Positions 11,023 through 21,639 of a stretch of DNA of 64,000 bases are shown piece after piece. The position numbers and the translations under genes were made by a program. Numbering within the stretch: position 1 is the first letter of the stretch; the number at the start of each line of letters is the position of its first letter. The notes below the pieces were generated by a model. It saw nothing but the letters and a program-made list of their open reading frames with translations. It was not told the DNA's origin and ran no database searches. The stretch comes from Marsupella aquatica (lineage: Eukaryota > Marchantiophyta). Location of the stretch: NCBI GenBank assembly GCA_973895155.1, contig OZ316899.1:682001-746000 (forward strand). The letters are read 5' to 3'.

Positions 11023-12066
11023 ACTTCAGTTGTGTGATCTCACTTAGACTGAGCAGCGGGGAGGAGCTCTGTGCAAGCAAGGCTGGACTTGGACGCTGCG
11101 TGTTGGGGAGAGCTTGGTTGTGCTATTACTCAGGGAGTAATCAGCCAAGCTTCACAGCAACGGGTTGCTAGGTTTGCGAGCTGGATTGTGGCTCTTTCTA
11201 GTGGGCAGCACAACTGGGTTCTTTTCCCCCGATACAGAGCCTTGGTGATAGGTGATGTATTGGTGATTGTAAACTGTGGGGAGGATTTCAATTCGATTTG
11301 CGGTGGGCACATTAGGGAGGCTGAGGTACTGATTAAGGGGCAGCAGGAGGAGCATTTACAGTTCAGTCTGGCAAGGCTACGTGATCCATGGGGAGTCCCG
11401 GCCTTTGTCTGGTGGAGAGCACTAAGGGATCTATGGCCAGAGCTGAGCTTGCAGGGCAAGCATGAGGCCGGGCCTCATTGCAGTCTGGGGTAGATCGCCG
11501 TTAGGCCTAGTACCAGCTTTGAAGTCGAGTCAACTATGCATGCGTAACTTGACGTTCTGAATTGGAGGTGTGAGATCTGTATGTGCCCCCAAGAATGAAG
11601 TGCAGTGAAGGAGGTTGAGTTCAGGATTGAGTTTGCAAGGCAAGTACGGGATTGGTTCGAGTCCAATCTGCCGTCGCAATCTGGAGTGAGCCGGGCTCAG
11701 GTTCAGGATTGAGCTTGCATGGCAAGCACGGGGCTTGCAGGGCAAGCACGTCACAATCTGGAGGAGACAGCCTTCGGCCCTAGTATTCGGATCAAGTGTT
11801 CTCAGTGAACTATTGTGCACATCTTTGAATCTAATTGAGTTTTCCTCTCAGGCCTCATTTCTCTCATGGATGTGTGTGTGTGTGAGGCAATTTGAGTGTA
11901 TGATGGAACTAGCAGCGCCACTGAGAGGTGTACCGGGTGCATTGAAGCGGGCTGGGTGAGGACTGTCATAGCTCTGATTGTTGAGAGTGGAATGGCAGAG
12001 TGGTGGGGCAATGGCTTAGAAGTCCCTAAGCCGGGAATCAGTCAGGAGTCACTGGTTTATGGGTAC

Positions 12067-12095
12067 ATTCCGGCGGCGGAATAGAAACATACCTA
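12067..12095 (+). other. TTCCG-GCGG-CGGAA hairpin plus AAACATACCTA block (copy in element c)
   Basis: ATTCCGGCGGCGGAAT at 12,067-12,082 forms a 6-bp stem (ATTCCG/CGGAAT) with a GCGG loop, followed by AGAAACATACCTA. The same module occurs at 17,593-17,621 and 57,511-57,540. Confidence 0.8.
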
Positions 12096-12332
12096 TGACA
12101 GTAAGCATATGTATAGACCTATTGCGCACCGTAGTGCTAGGCCCTGTGTGTACGGGCCCGATATGAAGACCCCTTCTCACCAGAACTATCATGAGTGCAG
12201 ATCTGATCCCCAACCTTGGTTCCTTGGGATTGAGCTTGGGTGATGTGTGATAGAGTCTTGCTATGATAGTCTGGTGTTAAGGGCATAAACTGGTGTTTAT
12301 CGGCATTCACAACATCCCTTCGTGATCCTCAG

Positions 12333-12572
12333 GTACAAGGAGATGGTTTTGGCACCCATAGTGACGTTTTTGGTGTTAAGACCCATGTCAATCGCGTGAC
12401 ACAAGTTTTCCTCGATGATGAGGGATTGTTTGGCATAGTGCACAGTGCTTCGGTTGCCCACTCCGTAGTACTTTGTGACAGTCTCAATTACGAAGAGACC
12501 AATTGGGTGCTGAAAGACACCTTTTTCATCTGGAACGCCACACCCACCTTCGACTTCACGACTCGAAAGCGG
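12333..12572 (+). CDS. Gene A exon 4: middle of the methyltransferase region
   Basis: The exon follows a CTCAG acceptor at 12,328-12,332 and ends at a consensus GTAAGT donor at 12,573. It is exactly 80 codons with no stop (VQGDGFGTHSDVFG through TFDFTTRKR). HSVVLCDSLNYEE and the NWVLKDTFFIWNATPTFDF segment look like alternating strands of an alpha/beta fold. Phase 0 on the 3' side matches exon 5. It sits between the two recognisable methyltransferase pieces and probably belongs to that domain. I see no diagnostic motif. Confidence 0.55.
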
Positions 12573-12667
12573 GTAAGTCTAATAGATTTAACTCCATTCT
12601 TGTCTTATGTTCTTTCGGTGACTTGTACTCAGAAAGACTCATCACTGACTTTGTTCTGTACGTCCAG

Positions 12668-13100
12668 AGTGAATATCTCAAGCTGGACCTTTGGGGATTT
12701 AAATCGTCTGCCGAGGTATGCCCAAAGGATGACGTGAAGCCAATCAGTGTCGAGCTTGATATGAAGTTGAGGAACGGGCTAACTAACTATACAACGGGTC
12801 AGAATGAGACCATTGATGATTTTGGTGGCACCTTGTCTCCAGCTACACTCCAATGTATAATAGAATATACAACTAAGCCAGGGGGAACTGTGGTCACGTT
12901 CAATGCACACTTCGGGGCTATCTTTAAGGCTGGTGAGAACTGTGGGCGGATGGTCTTTGGGACCGAATCCTATCCGTACTTCAAATCTTATGCGGAAGAC
13001 ACGATGACAGAGTTCGTTGGAGTGCCTCTAACGGAGCAAGAGGAGGCAGTGGATCGTCGAAAATCCAATCCAGAAAAGCGCAAGAAGAAAAAGCCTTCAT
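12668..13100 (+). CDS. Gene A exon 5: methyltransferase motif X/I region
   Basis: The exon follows GTCCAG at 12,662-12,667 in phase 0. LSPATLQCIIEYTTKPGGTV then VTFNAHFGAIFKAG and CGRMVFGTESYPYF match the C-terminal lobe of beta-class N4/N6 DNA methyltransferases. In those the order is KPxxLL..II..T.PGD, VLDPFxGSG, xxGR.xxGxE.xxxY. The motif-I Asp and the second Gly are replaced here (TFNAHFG instead of DPFxGSG), so SAM binding is doubtful in this copy. A Lys-rich tail (KSNPEKRKKKKPS) ends at a GTGAGT donor at 13,101. Gene B retains a better motif I. Confidence 0.65.
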
Positions 13101-13331
13101 GTGAGTTTACTACCGTTTCCCTTCAATGATTTTAATATTGTCCCATAGTATTTCAGCGGACTCTCCGAGATGGCTCTCTGTGATGCCTAGCCAGGAATCA
13201 CTCGGCCAGTTAAGTGGGTAAAGCAGGAGTGCACCCTAGAAACACCTTAGTATAGGGACTAAACAAGGAAAATATAAACAATTAGGGGCGACTAGGAACC
13301 CGGGCCGAGGCCAGAGGTAAGGACGCTGGGG

Positions 13332-16300
13332 GTGAAAACTCGATTAGGGTTAGGGCACGTTAAGCGTCGGCGGCTAGGAAGGATTAACGGGAGGAAGGAC
13401 CGGAAGAGGAGAGGGGTAAGGAGCGCTTGCAGGAGATGGTGGCTCATTTGCAAGCACAAACTAGGTAGACAACTACGGGAGGCCAACTACTGTCAGCTGC
13501 TTAGGCAAGCACTCGGGGAGAGAGTAGATACCGACGATCGACCTAAGGAGGGTATGAGCAACGTCAATCAAGCGGCACATTTCTGGGGATGCCTGTTCGA
13601 ACGGGCAACTGAGTACATCAAGACTTACGAGGACGAAGAATCAGAAAGGGCAGCTCGAGAATGGCAGGAGCTCGCTCGATTGTGGGAGCTGCAGAAGACG
13701 GCTTTCTTAGGAGGCAAACTCATCAAGGTCGAGTTCTTGTGGACTCCTACTTCCAATCAGCTCGACGATCTTCTGTTTTGCGAAGACAGAATCATCGGCA
13801 TTCGAGAGGCCATCAAGAACTGCAACGACATACACTGGGAATTGAAGGGTAGCACGGAAAGGTGGACCCCGGCAACGATGCTAGGAGAAACCTCCAAGGC
13901 AGCCGAGATGAAGAGGAAGGGAGCCGTCAACGATGAAGCCACCCCGGCAAAAAGAACGAGGTCAGCGGCACCAAAGAAGCCAGCCGAGCAGCAGAGCAGG
14001 AGGCAAGGAGAAGCCGAAGAGGAGGAGGTCGATCCCATTAATGCCATTCCAACCAGGGATGGCACCTGGAAAGGCTGGGCGGCAACCCTACCAGCGGAGG
14101 TGCAACTACATTTTGCACGGGAGGAGGATGCATGCTTTACGGCCATGCAGACCAAGAAGTACCAAGGCTTCATGGCCGGATCCGGCTTAGAGGCCTTTGT
14201 AAGATTACCATGGCTGAAGCCGGAGGTACCGGATTCAGACCTATTAGAATTCGTGGGGTCATGGGAACCCGAGACCAATTGCACAAGGATATATGGGAAG
14301 GATTTCTATCTTACTCCCAAGGTGATTGCCGAAGTGTTTGGCTTGCCGATAGGCAATAAGACCAAAGTTGATACCAGAAAGACCTTGCCTGACAAGGAGT
14401 TCCGATCGTTCCCCGGGCCATCAACGAAGAATGGCTTCTTCCGGAACACCTGCACCAACCCGCACATAGGAGAGATGATCGACTTCTTGCAGGTGACCAT
14501 GCATTGTAACTTGCCGAGGGCAGAGATCGGCAAGGCACAGGTCTATCTGGCAGAGAGGCCAGACCCAAGCCGGGACTACAACGGGTACCTCCTCAACCAA
14601 TTGAAGAAGATCTTAAAGGAGAAGCAGCAGGTAATCGGCATGGGGAGCGTGTCGCGGCTTGGCTATCACATGCCGCTATTGTGCCGGTATGCCAGAGGTC
14701 AGACCTTTGCCCCAGTACTTCCCCTGCAGGTAAGGGCACCCGAGGAAGCTCCAGCACCGAGGCCGGTAGCAGAGAAGCCTCAACCACCTGATAGCCCTAC
14801 GATTGAGCAAGTGTTCAGGCCAAGGAAGGAAGACTTGCCGATGCAGCAACCAAGCATGCAGAATCTGCTGAAAATGCTGGAGAAGGAAAAGACGGCACTG
14901 GCACCAGCTTCGGCAGTGGCACCAATATAGGACACTGCCCCAGAGGTCAACCTAAGCAGACTTAGAAGGGAAAACCCCTTTACCGGAAATAAGGAGAGAA
15001 TCAAGCCAGAATCCAAGCCGGGTGTTTGAATATACGTGGGAGTCTCAAGCTCTAAATCTGAGGCAGAATTGCCTGAAGCTCCTATCGGCGAAGACGAGAG
15101 GGAGAAGCCGGAAGTTCAAGGGTTGGAGGAGGCAGTGGAGGACTGCAGCCATGATAACTCGGGCTATGGGTCGGACCATCACGTTCCAGGAGTAAGGACC
15201 TGTGGCCGGTTTATCCCCACACTTCCAAGGGTAGTACGAGGGGACCCCAACCAGCAGAGTAGCCCTGAGTCTCCCCCACCTGATGTTGCTCCCCCGAGCT
15301 TTGACGGCATAAAACAGACGGCGCAGGAATTTCAGGAGCGAATCAGGCAGGAAGAGGAGGCAGCCCTGGCTAGGGAAAAGGATTTGCCAGGAGGAGATTG
15401 GCCGGAGGACATCAAGCGGCTAGCCGAAAAAGGAAGCAAACCTCTAGCCATGATTGAAGAGATCTGCAAGACGGCTTGGGAGCAGAGGCCGCGATGGGCA
15501 ATGCCGATCACTTCTACTTACTCCACCTACGCTAAGAATAGAGCCATGGAGTATGGTGAGATGTGTGGGGAACTTGCGCTTGGCATCTTTGGGGAGGAGT
15601 TGGAGGTAGGACCCTTTTTCCATAGGGAGCAGTTGGAGAAGCACCAATTAGAAGAAGCGGTGGCTTTAGAGAGAACCAAGAAGGACGAGGTCATCCGGCG
15701 GCTTAGGAGGATGGAAGCCGAAATTGAAGATCTAAGGGCGGCCAAGAAAGCCCAAGATGAACTGCGGATTAAGCGGCATGAGCTGAACATCATGCAGGGG
15801 CAGTTGGACACAGCGCAAGCTGATAGTCAGATTATCAAGGATAAACTAACTCACACCCAGGGAGAATTGGCCGACGCAATCAAGGACAGGGAGAAATGGA
15901 AGAAGGAGGTGAGAGACGCAGAGGAGGCCCATATAGCAGTCAACAACCGGGTCACGGCGGAGACTCAGAGAAGGGAGAGGGCGCTGAAGGGAGAGCTCGA
16001 GGTCATCCGCAGAGCCCTTGAGCAGAAGGAGGCCGAGTTAGGGAAATCCTATCAAGGGATTATTGCGCTACAGCAGGAGCTTGCGTCCCTGACGGCCAGC
16101 TTCAAGGCCGACCTGCGGGAGAAGGACGCCCAGCTCAACCAGACTTATGCCAAGATGAATAACATGGAGTCTGAGGTCGTAGCGGAGCTCGACAAGGAGC
16201 TAAGAGCAACCCAGGAGGAGAGGGCTACCACCAAGAAGGAATTGAAGGAAGCCCACAGGGAATTGGAGGAAGCCAAAAACAAGCTGGAGGAGGCACGTAA

Positions 16301-16940
16301 GGACCTGGATGAGACCCAGGAGGAGTTGGAGGAAAACACGAGGAAGATGGAGAACCTACAGCGGCGGGCCGACAACCAAACTGAGCGGCTGAAGAAACAA
16401 GCCGCAGTATTTAAATGCTTAGCTGCATCAGGTCCATCTCCCGTTGGGGCAAACCAGTTACCAGGGGTGGTAATTGCCGAAGGACCAGCCGTGACACACG
16501 GCCCGGTGCCGGACGTTGGCGGCAAAGGGAAGGAACCGGCTGTGGAGATAGTGAAGAAGAAGAAGCGGAAACCTTCGGGGTCCGGAGGTTATTCGACCCC
16601 TCAAGCCATACTCAAACCGACACCAACCTCCGACATGAACACGGCAATAGATTCTGCTATCACCAAAGTTGCGGATGACGTGGCCCAAGCCGAACTACTC
16701 AGTAATGAGGCCGGTATCTCAGATCCACCTCTTGAGCAGGCTGGGGAGACAGTGGCCGAAGCTGAGGCCGTAGCCAAGAATGATTCCCGAGCCAATGCCG
16801 AAGCCGAGGGTGGGCCCAGTCAGGCCGATGAAAAGTTGACTCGGTCAGAGGCAGGTAATCTGTCAGAGGACGGACCTACGGCAGTGGCTGAGGAGGAAGC
16901 GTTGGGGGCGTCCATTGAGGATCCACCACCGGTGTCGTGA
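13332..16940 (+). pseudogene. ORF1-like protein of retroelement (b)
   Basis: One frame stays open for about 1,200 codons apart from a TAG at 14,928 and a TGA at 15,027. A basic N-terminus leads to a globular first part (RIIGIREAIKNCNDIHWELK), then an NLS-like basic patch (KRTRSAAPKKP). A second domain follows with FGLPIGN (near 14,340) and KNGFFRNTC (near 14,430), then Pro-rich acidic linkers. From about 15,640 to 16,400 there is a long heptad-rich coiled coil (EELEENTRKMENLQRRADNQ). The tail is low-complexity Ala/Glu. The order matches ORF1 of the gypsy element at 54,167, including FGLPxG and NGFxxxTC. I do not recognise the globular domain. It is likely a structural or nucleic-acid-binding accessory of the retroelement, by inference. 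Confidence 0.7.
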
Positions 16941-17592
16941 CGATGCAAGGGCACCGTTCCTTTTAGGAAGGGCGGACGTGGAGGTAGGAGGCGTGAGTGG
17001 GCAGGGCGGGCGCTGATCTCCAAGTTTAGGATTAGGATCAGGACCAGGAGGCGGCCCTGACACTTAGCTTAGTGGAATTGCGGTTCCACTGGCAGGAGCA
17101 ACACTTGTGCTCCTTCCTTGCTGTACATAGGTAGATTCGGGCAGGTAGATTACTGTTAGGTAGGTTAGGCTTACGCTGCAAAGAATTAGGCGGATCCACT
17201 ACCAGGATAAGTACCTGGGCAGCGGGGAGCTCAGGGCCTCTTCTTTAGCAAGTTTTTAGTTTGCACCAGCCGGGCTGGGATCAAGTAGTAAGAGAAGCTC
17301 TCGGTTAGTCATACCGTGACCTTGTGTATATTCATGTTTCCTCATGCCTAAGAGCTGAATAGAGTTGGTCTCACGGCTTAGTTCGCAAAACTTGTGTATG
17401 AGATGTACTGTTTGTATGGCAAGTGCATGGTATGACTCAATCAGAAGGAGTCATTTTGCTATTTGTGTGTCGCATTAACTTGTGTGAAGAGTGCCCACAT
17501 CAACCAGAAGGAAGAAAGTAAGCAAGGGAGTGAGAGTTGGATGTGTCGAGCTGAGAGAGGTCTTAGCGGCTTAACCAAGCCTATTGGGGATC
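16941..17592 (+). other. Leader-like region downstream of ORF1 in element (b), no gene
   Basis: About 650 bp follow the ORF1 stop. I see no ORF of substance. Short GTAG-rich direct repeats (ggtagattcgggcaggtagattactgttaggtagg) lie near 17,130, and the hairpin module ends the region. In the 54-kb element the equivalent stretch (56,797-57,510) precedes gag. Confidence 0.4.
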
Positions 17593-17621
17593 ATTCCGGC
17601 GGCGGAATCCAAACATACCTA
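17593..17621 (+). other. TTCCG-GCGG-CGGAA hairpin plus AAACATACCTA block (copy in element b)
   Basis: ATTCCGGCGGCGGAAT at 17,593-17,608 is followed by CCAAACATACCTA. Stem ATTCCG/CGGAAT, loop GCGG. It lies about 650 bp after the ORF1 stop, in the same order as in the young gypsy element. Confidence 0.8.
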
Positions 17622-17867
17622 ACCAGAAGGAGAGGAAGACAAGGGAAGGCCTAGATTAGGCCGGCTACGTATCTCATGACCCGATGAAGGATCTGTCCAG
17701 TATATGTGTGTAAAAGGCTAATAGTAATAGTAGAAGGAGGTTAGCAGCGTCCCATGCCGCTAAGCCGCGGAAACGGCCTCGCCAAGCGTGAAACCTGCGG
17801 GAATCGGCTTGAGCTGGGGGGTTTCTTGGGTTTAGGGAGCCATGGGATGCACCACACTCTCCATCTA

Positions 17868-18235
17868 GGCAAATCCATCTCGGCTGACCTCTCCGAGATG
17901 CATGTCGGCCGGCCTAGCCGAGAGGATCGCATCTGGCCGGGGCACTTTGAGATTTGCTGGAAAGTCCCTCTCAGCTGGCCTCTCCGAGATGCATGTCGGC
18001 GGGCCTCGCCGAGAGGAATCGCATCTGGCCTGGGCATATTCAGATTTCCAGGCAAGTCCATCTCAGCGGGCCTCTCTGAGATGCATGTCGGCGGGCCTCG
18101 CCCAGATGAATCCCGGGTGGCCTGGCCACGTCAACTTCTACTGGCAAGTCCACGTAGGGCCTTAGATGCGTCTGGAGGGACAAAAATACATCTTGGCTAG
18201 CCTCTCTGAGATCTATCTCAAAAGGCGACTCAATG
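17868..18235. repeat. 91-92 bp tandem repeat with type-A palindromes in intron 5
   Basis: GAGATGCATGTCGGC recurs at 17,895, 17,986 and 18,078. Each unit holds two palindromes: a CATCTC(G/A)GC...CTCTCCGAGATG type and a TGTCGGCSGGCCTMGCCGAGA type. A further degenerate copy (GCCTCTCTGAGATC) lies near 18,195. The repeat sits just 5' of exon 6 of gene A, again placing the A palindromes in an intron of the same gene. Confidence 0.8.
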
Positions 18236-18336
18236 GATTATCTGGGGTGTCCACATCGGCTCACTTGCCTCACCAATTCGTTCTTGTGATCCGTCTATTT
18301 CGGCGCAATACATGATTCGATGTAAGTATAACTTAG

Positions 18337-19514
18337 TAGCAGTTCCCGACAGGACCACCGAGTCGGCAACCGAGGAATGGGACACACAGGACAGACGACT
18401 TGTGAAGCTTGCTTGGGAGGAAGCTTCGGCATTATTCTCTCCGGAGAAGTCAAGCCTACCGTGCTGCGCTGATACGTATCATGAAGAAAAAGTTGCTCAT
18501 TTTGTGAAAGAGAGAACAAGGAAGACTCTCAAATTTGTCGATGATAAGGCAGAAGAGGCTGAATCGGATGAGAGTAGCTCGGTAGGAAGTGATAGTGATA
18601 GTCTCCAAACTCACCATGCAAGCATAAGTTTGTCAAGCTCCAATTCCGAAGAGTAATTTTTGGGTGAATTTACCTTCATTGCAGCTCAGAAGCAAACTGA
18701 GCCACAACAACCAGTCGACGAGGTAGTGACGGCCCAGCAAGGAGTCCATTAGGGGGTGCCTGTGCACCAACGACCGAATTAGGGGGTGCCTGTGCACCAA
18801 CGACCGAATTAGGGGGTGCCTGCACAACGACATCAACCCGCCATACTTGCGACCATAGTCAAAGAAGCATTGGACTCCAACAGGGACCAAGATGAAGTCC
18901 TAGTCAGCCTCGGTGACTTAAAATTGAAGAGAAAAGATTTCAAATACTTGAGGGCAAAAAAATGGCTCACTTGTGACATCATCAATGCTTACATTCCTCT
19001 ATTGGAGCGTAGAGCAGAGGTCATTGCAAAACCCAAATGCATGCTTTTGCCCACACATTTTTACAATGTCTTGACGCATCCTGCGTACAGCTTCAACGCA
19101 GCGTTGGCATTTGTGAAGGGCATTGACGTCTTTTCATTCTACCTCATTCTAATCCCCATCCACAGGCCAAAACATTGGGTACTAGCTGTGGTCGATTTTA
19201 CTTTGCAGCAACTACATTTGCTAGATCCCATTGGAGGCGAAGCATCGGAATGCGACGATTTGGTGAATGTCGGTCGGTTTCTCCATGACCTATCCTGCTT
19301 GCGCAGTTGTCCCCACTTATCGCCATTACAATGGCAACGCATCATCCGCGACGATATTCCAGCCCAACCCGATAGTTACAATTGTGGAGTATATGTCATA
19401 ATGTACATGGAGCGTCTTTCTAGAGGCTCTGTATTGGCGGTTGACCCTAAACATGTACTGCTTATACGACAAAAGATTATTGTAGACCTAATCTGCCAGA
19501 CGATCAGTTTGTAG
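18337..19514 (+). pseudogene. Gene A exon 6: acidic linker and Ulp1/C48 protease
   Basis: The acceptor CTTAG at 18,332-18,336 gives the phase-1 join to exon 5. An acidic Ser-rich linker (ESDESSSVGSDSDS) ends at a TAA (18,654), and three further TAGs follow in a 30-bp repeat. The frame then stays open from 18,816. AKKWLTCDIINAYIPLLERR begins the C48 protease. The catalytic set is present: His in KHWVLAVVDF (codon 19,173), Asp in LLDP (19,224), Gln in IPAQPDSYNC (19,365) and Cys in NCGVYV (19,383). This is the fold of SUMO/NEDD8 deconjugases, also found in MULE and CACTA transposons. Catalytic residues are intact although the upstream frame is broken. Confidence 0.8.
18746..18830 (+). repeat. 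30-bp tandem repeat carrying an in-frame TAG in every unit
   Basis: The unit GGGGTGCCTGTGCACCAACG plus ACCGAATTAG is present about 2.7 times. In the reading frame of exon 6 each unit reads GVPVHQRPN followed by TAG (18,750, 18,780, 18,810). The unit also contains a small dyad, GGTGCCTGTGCACC. Confidence 0.85.
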
Positions 19515-20095
19515 ATAGAGGATCGATGGATTGCCTTTGTGAATTCAATTTGTGAATATTTCACAACAGAGCAACATGTTGTATACGAAGTAAAATAAAA
19601 ATTTCCTCCAAAGGTTATGTTCTGGTCCTGTACTTTCTACGCTGGACCCCATGTTGTTTTTCAATGTCATGCCGAGCTCTCCTGGATAAGTCGGCGAGGG
19701 TCTTTGAGATGAGTCTTTGAAAGGGACGTGTTGTATGGACTCTGTTGTACGATGTGTTGTATGGATCCTTTTTGAGATTTAGTAGCAACACCCCATGATA
19801 TATCGAAGACCCTGTGTGAGAAGTTTTTTTTTTCCTCGAATTTCAGTTGAATCTCGGCGGGGCTCGCTGAGATTCAACTAAACTTCGAGGAAATCTCAGA
19901 GAGGCCGCCAAGATTGAAACTTTATATTCTCCTTTAATGTCAGAGAGGCAGCCGACATAAGAAATGGTCGAAGTAAAGTACCCGATCCAACCTCAAAGAG
20001 GCGCCGACAATGGCGCGGACTGCGATTGGGTTGTGGATTGGGTTGTGCCCCAAAAGAATTCATCTCAGCTGATTTGCTGAGTTCCGGTGTTGGAC
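19515..20095. repeat. Downstream flank of gene A with type-A palindromes
   Basis: No ORF of note. Type-A palindromes recur at about 19,690 (gtcggcgagggtctttgagatg), 19,853 (aatctcggcggggctcgctgagatt), 19,890 and 20,060 (catctcagctgatttgctgag). The stretch 19,840-19,905 is a larger inverted repeat, with TTGAATCTCGGCGG against CTCGCTGAGATTCAA and nearby copies. Palindromes therefore flank the gene on both sides. Confidence 0.7.
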
Positions 20096-20099
20096 TGAT

Positions 20100-20740
20100 A
20101 TCAGTCACTGATGAAACTCACTGATAACTGATGAAGTACACGACCCCCCTCTTCATAGAAGTTCCTCCATTCTTCCATGATAGTGTTGTTACTCAACATG
20201 AATGTACTTAGTTGCTTTAACTCCATGGGTGTCAACATGCGGGTTTTGGTGGTCCCTGTCAAACAATCCACCTCATCCTTCCTCTCCTCCTTCCAAGTAT
20301 GGGGAGAGGTGCATTCTATTGTGGCTAATATGTTGTTGCAATAAAACATACTTTTTGTTGCCAAATATCTTGTAGCCATGCTTCCCTCAACTCTTACATG
20401 GTTTTGTAATATCCCTTAAAAACTGCCATGTATCGTTCCAACCAATACATCCACCGACAATGCACAGGTACTGCAATGGCAACCTCGTGAACAAGGTGAA
20501 TAAGTAAATGCACTTAATAATAAAAAATAAAGGAGAGAGAGCCTTCTCCAACTTGCACACCACCTCTGCAGCTAATACCTTCATCCCTAGGATCTCTTAA
20601 CTGTAAATCTCAATAGTTTTTCCAATGACCAAAGGGCATCTTGCACTTCTTCACTTGCCAGACCTATTATTGCCACGGGCAATATATGTTGCAATAGTCG
20701 GTGGTAATCATGTGTCTTGAAGGAGAGAAACAAGCCTCTT
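20100..20740 (-). pseudogene. CACTA transposase relic (DUF4218 part)
   Basis: Read on the minus strand from 20,740, the frames give THDYHRLLQHILPVAIIGLA, then VVCKLEKALSPLFF, then SMFYCNNILATIE and STFMLSNNTIMEEWRNFYEE. These match, in order, LKTHDFHRLLEHVIPVAIIG, VLCKLERALPPSFF, SMFYCTNIVATLD and TTFMLYNSPEIVGDWTTFYE of the CACTA transposase at 31.3-32.1 kb. Frameshifts break the reading frame. Only this segment of a TNP2-type transposase is left; it is not the same copy as the 30-kb element. Confidence 0.8.
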
Positions 20741-21520
20741 GAATAAAGGTGTGTGTGATGAGATCCGGGATTTGCAAGTCATAAGTTCATTATGACATCC
20801 TACGCGAGCCACGTATGGCACAATTATGATACTAAAACCCGTGACCTGGCACCACACCATCATTGTGGCCACAACGGACCCAAGCCATAGGTTGACATGC
20901 GCGCCATTGCAGTGAAAGTGACATTCAGTACAAGTACACACCTTTCACTTTCCAAAGGTCATAATGATCCTAGAGCTGAGTAGTCCGGCCTACACGAGCC
21001 TCGTGCGGAAAGTGACTGGAACCAACCAACTCCAACCTCGCCTATATATTGTTCTCCCACAGTCCTCAACCCGACAATTAGTACATGTCGTGTGAATATG
21101 GGTGTCTGTGATGAGATCCGGGATTTGCAAGTCATAAGTTGATTATGGCATCCTACGCAAGCCTCGTGTAGCACAATTATGATACAAAAGAACCTGTCAA
21201 TTTAACCTCAATAATGGAGGAAATTGAGCTCATCCCACCCAAATCTCGTGATCCGGCACCAAACCTTCATTGTGGCCACAACAGACACGAGCCAAAGGTT
21301 GACATGCGCGCCATTGCAGTGAATATGACATTGAGTACAAGTACACACCTTTCACTTTCCGAAAAATGATCCTCGAGCTAAGTAATCCGGCCTACACGAG
21401 CCTCGTGCGGAAAGTGACTGGAACAAACCAGCTCCAACCTCGCCTATTGTTCTCCCACAATCCTGAACCCGACAATTAGGACGTGCCATGCATCACCAAG
21501 TGTCTTCCACGCGAGTCTTG
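20741..21520. repeat. Two diverged 350-400 bp repeats carrying type-B palindromes
   Basis: AGATCCGGGATTTGCAAGTC occurs at 20,761 and 21,114, and TTGACATGCGCGCCATTGCA at about 20,890 and 21,299. Type-B palindromes lie at 20,800-20,815, 20,990-21,008 (CTACACGAGCCTCGTGCGG), 21,153-21,171 (CTACGCAAGCCTCGTGTAG) and 21,392-21,410. The stretch lies 3' of the DUF7869-like gene and may mark the left side of unit B. Confidence 0.7.
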
Positions 21521-21639
21521 CGTCAAGAAAGGATTTTAGTTCTCCTCAATCGTTTCTGTAATGTAAACCTTCACACTTTCCAAAGCTCTTGCTGGAACTT
21601 TTACCTTTGCTTTTGCTTTTGATGTCCATCCGGTGATGG

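Larger units (their letters stand above)
10238..12180 (+). mobile_element. Retroelement relative (c), no ORF, inside intron 3 of gene A
   Basis: The segment starts near TGTGACGGGTTAAC at 10,238. The young gypsy LTR at 53,701 also begins TGTGACG. It shares with that element a GGTAGAGGCA-plus-G-run block (10,999-11,022 versus about 57,030-57,047). It also shares the TTCCGGCGGCGGAA hairpin (12,067-12,082), followed by an AAACATACCTA block and a tattgcgcac...agtgctag segment. It has no gag-pol. I infer a solo LTR or decayed leader of the same family. The right end is approximate and I found no target duplication. Confidence 0.5.
13181..17856 (+). mobile_element. Retroelement copy (b), ORF1-bearing, inside intron 5 of gene A
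   Basis: It starts TGATGCCTAGCCAGGAATCA at 13,181, as does copy (a) in inverted orientation. It carries ORF1 (13,332-16,940), then about 650 bp of leader-like sequence, then the hairpin module at 17,593. No gag-pol and no second copy of the start sequence follow, so it behaves like a solo LTR that contains ORF1, or a truncated element. A possible right end is GCACCACA at 17,849-17,856; the flanks CTCTG (13,176-13,180) and CTCTC (17,857-17,861) would be an imperfect 5-bp target duplication. The right end is tentative. Confidence 0.65.
6463..19514 (+). pseudogene. Gene A: ParB-like / DNA methyltransferase / Ulp1 protease fusion
   Basis: I assemble one gene from six exons: 6,463-7,166, 7,296-8,611, 8,939-~9,983, 12,333-12,572, 12,668-13,100 and 18,337-19,514. 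Introns have GT-AG ends, and reading phase matches at four of five junctions (2, 1, 0 and 1); the exon 3/4 junction is unresolved. Domain order is basic N-terminus, ParB-like, alpha-helical middle domain, Pro/Glu linker, methyltransferase halves, acidic linker, Ulp1 protease. In-frame stops at 9,091, 18,654, 18,750, 18,780 and 18,810 make it a probable pseudogene. Introns 3 and 5 contain retroelements; introns 2 and 5 contain type-A palindromes. The homologous order in gene B supports joining these exons. The ParB fold suggests binding DNA near palindromic sites, the methyltransferase DNA modification and the protease SUMO processing. All three roles are inference. Confidence 0.7.

Noticed and set aside
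13181-17856. Elements (a) and (b) as one inverted-repeat (foldback) transposon with 2.7-kb arms
   Set aside because: They face each other across about 10.5 kb of unit A, but (b) extends far beyond the shared part and each begins with an LTR-like TG. Two independent insertions explain the layout better.
20100-20740. The DUF4218 relic as the displaced end of the 30-kb CACTA element
   Set aside because: The 30-kb element has its own complete DUF4218 segment and both termini, so the relic is a different, older copy.
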